Shown in pieces: positions 34,248-42,604 of a DNA stretch of 64,000 bases. Source of the stretch: Halobacillus litoralis (GTDB lineage Bacteria > Bacillota > Bacilli > Bacillales > Halobacillaceae); the NCBI RefSeq assembly GCF_009856355.1, contig NZ_WMEW01000002.1, positions 62,001-126,000 of the forward strand, in the 5' to 3' direction. Under the pieces are notes generated by a model. That model had not been told where the DNA came from, searched no databases, and saw only the letters and a program-made list of their open reading frames with translations. The first letter of the stretch is position 1, and the number at the start of each line of letters is the position of its first letter. A program made the position numbers and the translations under genes.

Positions 34248-34931
34248 ATGAACAATCAAAACATAAAAGTCCTTCTTGTTGATGATGAAACACAAATTCT
34301 TCAATTTTTGAACCTCGGTCTTACCAACGAACAATTTCAAGTGAAAACTGCTGAAAATGGTATGCAGGCCATGTCCATCCTTCATGAATATCAGCCTCAT
34401 GTAGTTATTCTTGACGTGATGATGCCCGGTATGGATGGGTTTGAAGTATGCACGATGATTAAGAAAAGCGGTATACAGACATCAGTCATTATGCTGACCG
34501 CCCGGGATGAAGTGGAACACCGTGTGAAGGGGCTCAACCTAGGGGCTGATGATTATCTCGTGAAGCCTTTCAGCTTTGAAGAGCTCTTGGCACGCATTCA
34601 AGCAAGAGTGCGCAATCAATTTCCCGATCAGTTTGGCGAAGTCATTTATGGACCTTTCCGGATAGATGATAAGAGGCGGGAGTTTTACTATGGCGAAAAG
34701 TTATTAGCACTGTCCCCGACAGAATATGAACTGCTCAAATACCTCGTGTTGAACCACGGGATGGTGATGAGCAAACTGATGATTTTAAATAAGGTGTGGG
34801 GGTATACCTTCCAAGGAGAGGACAACATCGTCGAAGTCTATATCCGCTCCTTACGCGATAAGCTCGGAGATAAGCAGCATCAGGTGATTCGTACAGTACG
34901 CGGGGCCGGCTACCGGTTGGAGATCTCATGA
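34248..34931 (+). CDS. OmpR/PhoB-family response regulator
   Basis: 227 residues. Receiver domain residues 1-118 with the acidic pair Asp12-Asp13, phosphorylation site Asp56 (VILDVMMPGMDG), Thr in MLTARD and Lys in LVKPFS. The C-terminal winged helix (about 130-227) reads ALSPTEYELLKYLVLNHGMVMS...NIVEVYIRSLRDKLG...IRTVRGAGYRL. GTGAGGAG precedes the ATG. The kinase gene overlaps its stop by four bases, so the two are translated together. Signal and targets are not apparent from the neighbours. Confidence 0.95.
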   Translation: MNNQNIKVLLVDDETQILQFLNLGLTNEQFQVKTAENGMQAMSILHEYQPHVVILDVMMPGMDGFEVCTMIKKSGIQTSVIMLTARDEVEHRVKGLNLGADDYLVKPFSFEELLARIQARVRNQFPDQFGEVIYGPFRIDDKRREFYYGEKLLALSPTEYELLKYLVLNHGMVMSKLMILNKVWGYTFQGEDNIVEVYIRSLRDKLGDKQHQVIRTVRGAGYRLEIS

Positions 34932-36385
34932 ATATAACCAGCATGGTCAAAAAAAACGCCCGTCCGGGCTCCCTTAGATATCAGCTGCTTTCCAAAATGC
35001 TGCTCATTCTTTTTCTTATCCTTCTTCTTATCGGATCGATTCAGTTTGTGGTTTTAAAGGATTTTCTTTACCAAACAGAAATTGAAAAATTAAGAGGGAA
35101 ACTTATGACTTTTCCTGTTGAGGCCTTTGAAGATGGATCGGAGCCGGCTGAAAACGGCCCTCCGAATTTTTTAGTACTGGATAATCTATCGATCTCGATC
35201 ATTGAAACGGATGGCTCTTACCACAGCCTTTTGAAAGATGAAAGCCTTGCGTCCCCGCAGCTTTCTACACAAGAGCTTGAGGATGTGCGGAGTGATCTTC
35301 GTGAGAACCGGCAGATCGAACCTCTCATTACAGAGGATATGAACGGGCAGGAGCAGATCCTTGTTTTCCGTCCCGCAGATCGAACCCCTGCATTGAGCGA
35401 AGAACCCCGGGTCATCCAGATGGGGTTGAGTACCGCCCCCCTCAGCCGGATCCTGTGGCGTCAATGGCTGATATTCATGGGTCTGTCGGCGGTTGCTGTA
35501 GCAGCAGGGGTTTTGATTTACTTCTCCGTTATCAATCGGACGCTGAGACCTTTGTCAACGATTGTCCAATCGGTGAAAAATATCGATGCATCCAATATGA
35601 AAGGACGGATTCCTGAAGAACAAGGACAGGTGGAAGTCGATTCTCTTTCAGCTTCATTTAATGATATGCTGGAGCGTCTTGAGCGTTCCTTCGATCAAGA
35701 ACGGGAAGCGAAGGAAAAAATGAGGCAGTTCGTCGCAGATGCTTCCCATGAACTGAGAACGCCCATCACGTCCATACACGGTTATTTGGAAATCCTGCTT
35801 CGAGGGGCTGCAAAGAAGCCGGATCAGCTGGCCACTTCTCTGGAGAGTATGTACGGAGAAACGAATCGGATCATCAAACTTGTTGAAGAGCTTCTTCTAC
35901 TGGCGAAGTTGGACAGGCAACCGGAACTCCCTCTGGAAAGAGTGGACCTCTCCCGCCTGATTATGAGTATGCAGACTCAACTGTCTGTCCTTGCAGGAAA
36001 CCGGAACGTCCGTTTATCTATTGAAAAAGATTTATATGGATACATCAACCCGGACAAGATTAAACAGGTCATTTTAAACCTGTTCCAAAATGCAGTTCAG
36101 CATACGCATCCTGATGAAGGAGAGATCCTTGTCTCTCTTTGCAGAGAGTCCTCCCGCCTTCATTTGTCTGTTACAGATAACGGAACAGGTATTGAAGAAA
36201 GCAAGCTTCCACATATTTTTGAGCGCTTCTATAAAGCAGATATTTCCAGGTCCCATCGTTATGGCGGAGCCGGGCTCGGCTTATCGATTACTAAATCGAT
36301 TATACTTGCCCATCACGGGGAAGTGTCTGTGAACAGCACACGATATGAAGGCGCTACGTTCCATGTTTACCTTCCTATCCGCTGA
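34928..36385 (+). CDS. Sensor histidine kinase
   Basis: 485 residues. Spans at about 24-45 and 181-202 bracket an extracytoplasmic sensor domain of about 135 residues with no recognised ligand fold. A HAMP linker (205-256) leads to the HisKA dimerisation domain with the phospho-acceptor His274 in DASHELRTPITSIHG, and the HATPase domain with the N box (LFQNAVQHT), G1 (DNGTGIEESKLPHIFERFYK) and G2 (GGAGLGLSITKSI). Partner of the response regulator just upstream, with ATGA stop-start overlap. Ended by a strong terminator. Confidence 0.95.
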   Translation: MNITSMVKKNARPGSLRYQLLSKMLLILFLILLLIGSIQFVVLKDFLYQTEIEKLRGKLMTFPVEAFEDGSEPAENGPPNFLVLDNLSISIIETDGSYHSLLKDESLASPQLSTQELEDVRSDLRENRQIEPLITEDMNGQEQILVFRPADRTPALSEEPRVIQMGLSTAPLSRILWRQWLIFMGLSAVAVAAGVLIYFSVINRTLRPLSTIVQSVKNIDASNMKGRIPEEQGQVEVDSLSASFNDMLERLERSFDQEREAKEKMRQFVADASHELRTPITSIHGYLEILLRGAAKKPDQLATSLESMYGETNRIIKLVEELLLLAKLDRQPELPLERVDLSRLIMSMQTQLSVLAGNRNVRLSIEKDLYGYINPDKIKQVILNLFQNAVQHTHPDEGEILVSLCRESSRLHLSVTDNGTGIEESKLPHIFERFYKADISRSHRYGGAGLGLSITKSIILAHHGEVSVNSTRYEGATFHVYLPIR

Positions 36386-36414
36386 AAAAGCCGTCCTGTG
36401 ACAGGACGGCTTTT
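36386..36414 (+). terminator. Terminator of the two-component operon
   Basis: Perfect 13-bp arms AAAAGCCGTCCTG and complement, three-base loop, T4 within the stem end. Confidence 0.88.
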
Positions 36415-36879
36415 CAGCTGGAGAAATCATATGGGTGAAGAGGTGGCTCTGCTTTGTATAACCACGGAATTTCATGTATGGAGCAGACCACCCACATGCA
36501 GCCAGGGAAGCTGTGCAGGCATCTATCGTGTGGACGTGTCCCCAGGATTCATCTGGAATATGAAGCATTCTCACGGGGTTTTTGAACCATTCAAAAACCT
36601 CTTCACGGACTGATGGGTCTATTTTATCAATTATCGGCAGAAGACTCCCTCTTCAAGAGCTGCGTCAGCCCAGCGGTAAGGGGGAGGTGAACCCCGGCGC
36701 CTGCAGAGGCCGCTTTTTCCATAAAGATGATCGATTGCTGATGCTCTTATAAATCATAACGACCGCATCAGGGTGGTTGCCAGGCCGGATAAATCAATAC
36801 CTGCATAATACACAACGGATTCCACCTTTTTCACTTCTGCTATACCTCGCAACAGCTTCGCAAAAACAGAGAACGCATA
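36415..36879 (-). pseudogene. Possible decayed minus-strand gene between two terminators
   Basis: Three protein-like minus-strand stretches lie in different frames: one near 36875-36770 (containing VESVVYYAGIDLSGLATTLM), one near 36740-36640 (MEKAASAGAGVHLPLTAGL, ending LLKRESSADN), and one near 36625-36430 (IDKIDPSVREEVFEWFKNPV). None has a start with a ribosome binding site. This could be a frameshifted relic or chance; no family was identified. Confidence 0.25.
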
Positions 36880-36915
36880 AAAAAACTCTTCCCTTTTTAG
36901 AAGGAAGAGTTTTTT
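36880..36915 (-). terminator. Terminator of the glycerate kinase operon
   Basis: Arms AAAAAACTCTTCC (36880-36892) and complement (36903-36915); T6 on the minus strand, six bases after the stop codon. Confidence 0.88.
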
Positions 36916-36921
36916 GTAGTT

Positions 36922-38088
36922 TCAACCGTTTGTGAGCGGTGAAACAGGAGTGTTTTTATAGACACTTGCGTACACCTTCATGATATTTTCCACGGTTTCC
37001 TCAACAAGAGGCCCGGCATAACTACTTAAGTATTCCAATGTGGAAGGCTCATGGGAAATACTGAAAAAGGCATGAATGCCTTTTTCCTCAAGCAGCGTAT
37101 AACCATCACTCAAACTACCGGATATACAAAATACAGGAACGTTAAACTGTTTTGCTCTCATCCCTACTCCCATGGGAGCCTTGCCGAATAATGTCTGGCG
37201 ATCTGTTTTCCCTTCTCCGGTAAGTACGAAATCCGCACCTTTCAGTACTGCATTGAAATCAATGCTGTCCAGAACGATATCAATGCCCTGCTTTAGTTCG
37301 GCATTCAAAAATGCCATCAGACCAGCACCCAACCCTCCTGCTGCACCGGCCCCTTCTTCAAACATGATATCCTTCTTGAGATATTTATGAATCTGTTTTC
37401 CATAATGACTTAACGCCTGGTCCAGAACCTCTACCATTTCCGGCGTGGCTCCCTTTTGAGGGCCGAAAACAGCTGAAGCCCCCCGGGGTCCGCACAATGG
37501 ATTGTCAACATCACAGGCTGTTATGAACTGTGTAGAGAAAATTCTTTTATCCATGTGATCTGTTCTGATCTCGTGAAGATCTAATAAGGTTTTTCCTCCA
37601 TGAGGAAGAGGGCGTCCTTCTTTATCCAGCAGTTCTGCCCCCAAAGCGGCAGCCATTCCAGCCCCTCCGTCATTGGTAGCACTACCTCCTATGCCAAGGA
37701 TCACTTTATCTACACCATAGTCCAACGCTTTTCCAATCAGTTCACCTGTACCGAATGTCGTCGTTGCATAAGGGTTCAAATCTTTTTCAGCAAGGAGCGT
37801 AATACCGGAAGCTTCAGCCATTTCGATGACAGCGGTCCGTCTGTCTCCCAGAATCCCCCAAACAGCTTTCACTTTTTCACCAAGGGGGCCTGTCACTTCG
37901 TCTGTTCGAAACGCCCCCTCCGTGCTTCTTACAAGGGACTCAACGGTACCCTCTCCTCCATCAGCAAGCGGAAATGAACGGACCTCACAGGAAGGAAACA
38001 CCTGTTTAATGCCTTCTTCCATACTCCGGGCAACTTCAACAGCAGATAAACTGCCTTTATAAGAGTCAGGGGCTACTATACATTTCAT
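36922..38088 (-). CDS. glxK: Glycerate kinase (GarK/GlxK family)
   Basis: 388-residue kinase phosphorylating D-glycerate, giving 2-phosphoglycerate in this family. Family blocks: MKCIVAPDSYKGSLSAVEVARSMEEGI at the N-terminus, FPLADGGEGTVESLV, GGSATNDGGAGMAAALGAELLD (phosphate/substrate loop), GAGAAGGLGAGLMAFL, and VLTGEGKTDRQTLFGKAPMGV. GGAGAGGAT precedes the ATG. It lies 36 bases after the GntR gene and forms the end of the tartrate-type locus, feeding glycerate produced by the dehydrogenase into glycolysis. Confidence 0.93.
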   Translation of the reverse strand: MKCIVAPDSYKGSLSAVEVARSMEEGIKQVFPSCEVRSFPLADGGEGTVESLVRSTEGAFRTDEVTGPLGEKVKAVWGILGDRRTAVIEMAEASGITLLAEKDLNPYATTTFGTGELIGKALDYGVDKVILGIGGSATNDGGAGMAAALGAELLDKEGRPLPHGGKTLLDLHEIRTDHMDKRIFSTQFITACDVDNPLCGPRGASAVFGPQKGATPEMVEVLDQALSHYGKQIHKYLKKDIMFEEGAGAAGGLGAGLMAFLNAELKQGIDIVLDSIDFNAVLKGADFVLTGEGKTDRQTLFGKAPMGVGMRAKQFNVPVFCISGSLSDGYTLLEEKGIHAFFSISHEPSTLEYLSSYAGPLVEETVENIMKVYASVYKNTPVSPLTNG

Positions 38089-38124
38089 AGACGTATCCTC
38101 TCCAAATGTCCTCCCGTACTTCGT

Positions 38125-38865
38125 TTACATAGAGTCTTGATCTTCTTCAAGCACCTCAAGGATTTCATTCCTTGCTCTTTTCCGGTGCGACTGCATCGAG
38201 GCCTGAGCCGCTTCTGCGTTACCCGCCTTCATACACGCAGCTATGGCCCTGTGCTCTACAATCGACTGCAGCGGGAGCGGACGTTTATTTATCGTAAGCA
38301 GGCGGGCGCGGTACAATTGATCGGCATGAACATCAATCACATTAGCCAGTCGTTGATTCCCTGCATGTTCTATAATTGTAAAGTGAAACAAGTTATCCAG
38401 CCTTGCCCATTCATCAAGATCATTGTGTGACAACGCCTGTTCCTGCTGGGAAATAAGTTCTTCCAGATGGTCCAGATCATCACCGTCCATGACTGATACA
38501 GCAAGGCCGGCGGCTAATCCTTCCAACATTTCCACCACTTCATAGATTTCTTTCAAATCTTTAGCAGATATCGGTTCAACTTCAAACCCTTTTCTAGGGA
38601 TCAGGTGGACGACTCCTTCGGTCTGCAGACGGATTAATGCTTCCCTTACAGGAGTGCGGCTCATATCCAACACTTCTGCAATCTCCCGTTCCAGGATGGT
38701 CGGGCCCGGCAGAAGCTTCAGGTTTCTGATTGCCAGTCGTAAAATCTGATACGCTCTGGCCGGCAGTTTTCGTTCGGACACATGATGGATGATCGGCGCC
38801 AACCGTTCCTTCATTTCCTCTACTCTTGTATGCGGTTCTGTACTCACTGATGATTGTTCTCTCAT
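38125..38865 (-). CDS. GntR-family regulator, FadR/FCD subfamily
   Basis: 246 residues. An N-terminal extension of about 35 residues precedes the winged helix (ARAYQILRLAIRNLKLLPGPTILEREIAEVLDMSRTPVREALIRLQTEGVVHLIPRKGFEV), and the all-helical FCD ligand domain follows, with its metal-type residues in RLDNLFHFTIIEHAGN, and HRAIAACMKAGNAEAAQASMQSH at the end. FCD regulators bind small carboxylic acids. Its likely targets are the two GTATAC sites in the nearby divergent promoter region. A TATAAT-like box at 38899-38904 and a hairpin upstream suggest its own promoter in addition to read-through. Confidence 0.92.
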   Translation of the reverse strand: MREQSSVSTEPHTRVEEMKERLAPIIHHVSERKLPARAYQILRLAIRNLKLLPGPTILEREIAEVLDMSRTPVREALIRLQTEGVVHLIPRKGFEVEPISAKDLKEIYEVVEMLEGLAAGLAVSVMDGDDLDHLEELISQQEQALSHNDLDEWARLDNLFHFTIIEHAGNQRLANVIDVHADQLYRARLLTINKRPLPLQSIVEHRAIAACMKAGNAEAAQASMQSHRKRARNEILEVLEEDQDSM

Positions 38866-38914
38866 AAATTCACCACTCTGACTTTTGTCTTCCTTCCATT
38901 ATAACAAGAAGAGA

Positions 38915-38942
38915 GTAAAAAGAGAGCGCACTCCCTTTTTAC
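38915..38942 (-). terminator. Attenuator-like hairpin between dehydrogenase and regulator genes
   Basis: Arms GTAAAAAGAGAG (38915-38926) and CTCCCTTTTTAC (38931-38942), one mismatch. It could reduce expression of gntR and glycerate kinase relative to the dehydrogenase. Confidence 0.5.
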
Positions 38943-38954
38943 CCTGTATGGAAT

Positions 38955-40049
38955 TTAGACATTTGCGTATTTGGATGAAATGTGTGAGATAATCGCGTCT
39001 GTGACTTCTCTTGTCGAGCTGGTTCCCCCAATGTCTGCTGTTAAGATACCATCTTTCGTTGTAGCACGGATGGCTTCATTAATTAAGTCCGCTTCCTGCT
39101 TCAGTCCAAGGTGCTCAAGCATGAGGGCAGCACTGCCGATGGTTCCGATTGGGTTGGCAATTCCTTGTCCTGCAATATCAGGAGCAGATCCGTGGACTGA
39201 TTCAAACATACTTGGGAAACGTCCGTCCAGATGAATATTTGCACTTGGGGCGATTCCAAGACTTCCAGCAAGAGCACTGCCGAGATCTGATAAAATATCA
39301 GCGTGAAGATTGGAAGCCACCACTACTTCCAGCTCCTCAGGATGAAGTACGAATCGTGCAGCCATCGCATCCACGAGCCATTGATCGGTTTCGACTTCAG
39401 GATAGTCCCGGCTTACGCGCTTGAAAACTTCATCCCACAATACCATGCCGTACTGCTGGGCATTACTTTTTGTGACACTGGTTACTTTTTTCCGGTCTCT
39501 CTTCATGGCCAGATCAAAGGCGTGACGAATCACTCGTTCACAGCCTTCCTCTGTAAATACAGAAGACTGGACGGCCACTTCTTTTCCAGGTCCGCGCCCG
39601 GCAAAATTACGACCGCCGATGCCGGAGTATTCACCTTCTGTGTTTTCCCTGACTAACACCCAGTTCAACTTTTCCTTATGCGGATGATTCAATTTCCCTT
39701 CTACACCTGGCAGGAACTCAACCGGACGAATATTGGCCCACTGATCAAAACCTTGACAAATTGCCAGACGGAGTCCCCAGAGGCTTATATGATCGGGAAC
39801 GGTCGGATATCCAACAGCTCCGAAGTAAATAGCATCATGATTTTTAATTCTTTCCAGCCCATCCTCATCCATCATCTTTCCATGTTCAAGGTAATATTCA
39901 CATCCCCAAGGGAAGTAATCGCTTTCAAAAGTGAACTTATTAGAAGTCTTTGATAGATGATCGACGACACGAAGCCCTTCTTGAATGACTTCCTCTCCAA
40001 TACCATCCCCCGGGATTACAGCTAGTTTAAAATGTTGTTTGTTTTCCAT
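38955..40049 (-). CDS. Tartrate dehydrogenase/decarboxylase-type enzyme (isopropylmalate dehydrogenase superfamily)
   Basis: 364-residue metal- and NAD-dependent beta-decarboxylating dehydrogenase. Blocks: LAVIPGDGIGEEVIQEGLRVVD at the N-terminus, VRENTEGEYSGIGGR (substrate loop), the catalytic lysine in TSVTKSNAQQYGMVLWDEVF, the metal aspartates in LVDAMAARFVLHPEELEVVVASNLHADILSDLGSAL, and SVHGSAPDIAGQGIANPIG. WGLRLAICQGFDQWANIRPVEFLPGVEG is typical of the TtuC/DmlA branch, which acts on tartrate or D-malate. With a glycerate kinase downstream, meso-tartrate to D-glycerate is a coherent route, though D-malate remains possible. GAGGAATG precedes the ATG. Confidence 0.88.
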   Translation of the reverse strand: MENKQHFKLAVIPGDGIGEEVIQEGLRVVDHLSKTSNKFTFESDYFPWGCEYYLEHGKMMDEDGLERIKNHDAIYFGAVGYPTVPDHISLWGLRLAICQGFDQWANIRPVEFLPGVEGKLNHPHKEKLNWVLVRENTEGEYSGIGGRNFAGRGPGKEVAVQSSVFTEEGCERVIRHAFDLAMKRDRKKVTSVTKSNAQQYGMVLWDEVFKRVSRDYPEVETDQWLVDAMAARFVLHPEELEVVVASNLHADILSDLGSALAGSLGIAPSANIHLDGRFPSMFESVHGSAPDIAGQGIANPIGTIGSAALMLEHLGLKQEADLINEAIRATTKDGILTADIGGTSSTREVTDAIISHISSKYANV

Positions 40050-40091
40050 CGATACATTCCTCCTGAAAGATTTTTTGTTTAACTATTCTAA

Positions 40092-40120
40092 ATATTAATT
40101 AATGTATACGTTAATGTCAA
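40092..40120 (-). promoter_or_regulatory. Promoter of the dehydrogenase operon with embedded operator
   Basis: On the minus strand -35 TTGACA (40115-40120) and -10 TAATAT (40092-40097) are 17 bp apart. GTATAC at 40104-40109, inside AATGTATACGTTAA, lies in the spacer. GT...AC palindromes of this kind are typical FCD-GntR operators. Confidence 0.75.
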
Positions 40121-40166
40121 ATTAAATTTGACGTAAAAGATAAATATCCCAATTTTTGAAAATAGT

Positions 40167-40195
40167 TTGACAATAATGTATACGTAAAGTATCAT
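40167..40195 (+). promoter_or_regulatory. Promoter of the SLC13 symporter gene with embedded operator
   Basis: -35 TTGACA (40167-40172), -10 TATCAT (40190-40195), 17-bp spacer containing AATGTATACGTAAA with GTATAC at 40178-40183. The motif is a near copy of the one in the divergent promoter, so both promoters probably answer to the same regulator. Confidence 0.78.
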
Positions 40196-40202
40196 TCAGA
40201 CA

Positions 40203-40216
40203 TGAAAGCGTTATCA
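40203..40216 (+). promoter_or_regulatory. cre site (CcpA catabolite repression)
   Basis: TGAAAGCGTTATCA fits every defined position of the Bacillus cre consensus (TGNAANCGNWNNCW) and lies at or just after the expected transcript start of the symporter gene, a position where CcpA represses. Confidence 0.75.
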
Positions 40217-40242
40217 AAAAGGTGAAAGGAAGGGATAAACGG

Positions 40243-41871
40243 ATGTACTTACATTCTGTCTGGGAGCAATTATGGAAATGGGATCGCAGCCTTCGAAAGG
40301 ATATAAAGCATGTAACTTCTTTTGTATTTGCAAAATCTTCTTCGAATGCAGCTGTACAGGAAGAGATTGATCCATCAAAGGAACTCGTCGATGACAAACC
40401 TCCACGACCGGGGAATTATTCCACCCCTCAGAAAATCGGATTGTTTGTGGGACCCCTTTTATATGTGTTGATTACCTCACTGGTTCAGCCGGAAGGAATG
40501 AGCGCAGAAGCGGTCCAGATGCTTGGTCTGATCAGCTGGATTGCTACATGGTGGGTAACCGAAGCGCTGCCGATTCCGGTCACGTCCCTGCTTCCGCTGC
40601 TGCTTTTTCCGTTAACAGGAGTGATGGAGACCGGTGAAGTTTCCTCCTCTTATGGCGATCCTCTGATCTTTTTATTCGCTGGGAGTTTTATGATTGCTTT
40701 AACGATGGAAAAATGGAACCTTCATAAACGAATCGCTTTAGCTATCATTGCCTTTATAGGAAGCAGTCCGAATATGATTATACTTGGTTTCATGACAGCG
40801 ACCGGTTTTTTATCGATGTGGATTTCCAATACAGCCAGTACAATGATGATGGTTCCAATCAGCCTGGCTGTTACGAAACACGTAGCCGAATCCTTGAAAA
40901 ACAACACAGATGTAACTCCCGGAAACTTCCCTTTTGGTACCGCCATTATGCTCGGAACCGCGTATGCAGCAACCATCGGTGGATTCGGCACACTGATCGG
41001 TGCTCCGGCCAACACGATTTTGGCTGCAACGGTGAATAATTTATACGGCATTGACATTTCCTTTGCCCGATGGATGATGTTCGGTCTTCCCATGGTTGTT
41101 CTTCTTGTACCTCTCGTCTGGCTCTATCTTGTTAAAGTCGCCTATCCAATGAAAATCAAGAACATTCCAGGCGGAAGAAAAATTATAAAGAAGGAATTAA
41201 AAGAACTTGGAAAAATGAGTTACGAAGAGAAGATTGTACTGACTGTATTTTCCCTGACAGCGCTGGCTTGGATTACGCGGAGTCTTGTCCTTGAACGCTT
41301 TATTCCCGGTATTGATGACACGATTATCGCACTGCTTGGAGCAGTCCTGCTATTCTTAATTCCTGCCAAAAATAAAGAAGGAAGCATTCTCGATTGGGAT
41401 ACAGTCCTGAAACTGCCCTGGGGAATCCTCTGGCTTTTCGGAGGAGGTCTCGCTCTTGCTGCGGGTATCGTCAGTTCCGGTCTGGATAAATGGATCGGCA
41501 GCCAGCTCGTCAATTACAGCAGCATTCCCTTCTTTCTCATGGTCGGATTAATCATCGCCGTCATCACTATGTTGACTGAGTTCACATCAAATACAGCGAC
41601 CTCTACGATGGTTTATCCGATTGTTGCTGCAGGTGCTGCAGCCTTAGGCACAGATCCGATCATCCTCATGGTGGCCGCCTGTATGGGTGCAACATTTGCT
41701 TTTATGTTCCCTGTAGCAGCTCCACCGAATGCGATTGTTTTTGCAACCGGTTACATCAAAATGAGCCGGATGGCTTCAACAGGAATCTGGCTGAACATCA
41801 GCTGCATCCTCTTCTCTATTGTCATCGTCTATTTCTATGTACCTGTTATTTTTGGAGGGTTACTAAATTAA
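40243..41871 (+). CDS. SLC13/DASS sodium:dicarboxylate symporter
   Basis: 542 residues, about 11-12 spans. The two DASS sodium motifs are clear: WISNTASTMMMVPISLAV (SNT motif 1) and LTEFTSNTATSTMVYPIVAAGAAAL (SNT motif 2), and the C-terminus has AFMFPVAAPPNAIVFATGYIKMS. A 50-residue hydrophilic N-terminus precedes the first span. The ATG (MYLHSV) is preceded by GGAAGGG; a GTG seven codons upstream is the alternative. It should import the dicarboxylate (tartrate, malate or similar) used by the divergent dehydrogenase operon. Controlled by the GTATAC operator and cre site. Confidence 0.9.
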   Translation: MYLHSVWEQLWKWDRSLRKDIKHVTSFVFAKSSSNAAVQEEIDPSKELVDDKPPRPGNYSTPQKIGLFVGPLLYVLITSLVQPEGMSAEAVQMLGLISWIATWWVTEALPIPVTSLLPLLLFPLTGVMETGEVSSSYGDPLIFLFAGSFMIALTMEKWNLHKRIALAIIAFIGSSPNMIILGFMTATGFLSMWISNTASTMMMVPISLAVTKHVAESLKNNTDVTPGNFPFGTAIMLGTAYAATIGGFGTLIGAPANTILAATVNNLYGIDISFARWMMFGLPMVVLLVPLVWLYLVKVAYPMKIKNIPGGRKIIKKELKELGKMSYEEKIVLTVFSLTALAWITRSLVLERFIPGIDDTIIALLGAVLLFLIPAKNKEGSILDWDTVLKLPWGILWLFGGGLALAAGIVSSGLDKWIGSQLVNYSSIPFFLMVGLIIAVITMLTEFTSNTATSTMVYPIVAAGAAALGTDPIILMVAACMGATFAFMFPVAAPPNAIVFATGYIKMSRMASTGIWLNISCILFSIVIVYFYVPVIFGGLLN

Positions 41872-41881
41872 TCGTCTTCTA

Positions 41882-41917
41882 TAAGACACCTCTGCCCGTT
41901 GCAGAGATGTCTTTTTT
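41882..41917 (+). terminator. Terminator of the SLC13 gene
   Basis: Arms AAGACACCTCTGC and GCAGAGATGTCTT (one mismatch) followed by T6. Confidence 0.82.
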
Positions 41918-41998
41918 CTTGTTCTGGAAAATGGATTATCATTCGTGAAATAAGGGAATGCACGTAGTGTATTTCAATGATAATAAGGAGGGTTTGGA

Positions 41999-42568
41999 AT
42001 GACTGCAAAGAAAGTGCTGATCATTACCGGAGATGCTGTTGAAGCCCTGGAGGTTTACTACCCCTACTTCCGCTGCCTGGAGGAAGGGTTTGACGTGGAC
42101 ATTGCCGCCCCTCACCAAAAGAAACTGAACACCGTCATCCACGATTTCGAGGATTGGGAAACGTATACGGAAAAACCGGGATACTTAATTGAAGCCGGCA
42201 CCACATTTGCTGAGGTGGCACCGGAAAATTATGATGCTCTGATCATCCCGGGAGGACGTGCGCCTGAACACATCCGCATGAACGAAGAAGTTCCCGGTAT
42301 GGTCCGCCACTTTTTTGAAAACGATAAGCCGGTTGCCGTCATGTGCCATGGCAGCCTTGTCCTGACGACTGTCCCTGATGTGGCCCGCGGAAGGAAAATG
42401 ACCGCATATTCGGCCTGCCAGCCGGAGGTGGAGAGTATTGGTGCCGAATATATGAATGAAATGGATTACGTTGATGGGAATCTCGTATCCGGACATGCCT
42501 GGCCGGATCTCCCGAACATTATGAAAGAGTTTGTGAAGCAGGTAAAAGAAACAACCGTTCATACGTAA
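41999..42568 (+). CDS. PfpI/DJ-1 family protein (general-stress type)
   Basis: 189 residues. Nucleophilic cysteine in AVMCHGSLVLTT (about residue 115), preceded by the conserved glutamate in VEALEVYYPYFRCLEEGFDVDIAAP and LIIPGGRAPEHIRM. This is the PfpI-like branch (E. coli YhbO, B. subtilis YraA/YfkM), linked to stress and to repair of glycated products or proteolysis. AAGGAGGGT precedes the ATG. Monocistronic. Confidence 0.88.
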   Translation: MTAKKVLIITGDAVEALEVYYPYFRCLEEGFDVDIAAPHQKKLNTVIHDFEDWETYTEKPGYLIEAGTTFAEVAPENYDALIIPGGRAPEHIRMNEEVPGMVRHFFENDKPVAVMCHGSLVLTTVPDVARGRKMTAYSACQPEVESIGAEYMNEMDYVDGNLVSGHAWPDLPNIMKEFVKQVKETTVHT

Positions 42569-42572
42569 CTAT

Positions 42573-42603
42573 AAAAAGGACACCTTGAGAAGGTGTCCTT
42601 TTT
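42573..42603. terminator. Bidirectional terminator between PfpI and SDR genes
   Basis: Perfect 14-bp arms AAAAAGGACACCTT and complement; three-base loop; T5 and A5 at the ends. Confidence 0.9.
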
Positions 42604-42604
42604 A

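Noticed and set aside
36770..36830. Similarity of VVYYAGIDLSGLA to the C-terminal block of IS110-type transposases
   Set aside because: Only about ten residues resemble it, with no second motif; not enough to call an insertion sequence.
41930..41998. SigB-type promoter before the PfpI gene
   Set aside because: GGGAAT is present but no GTTT-type -35 at the right distance.
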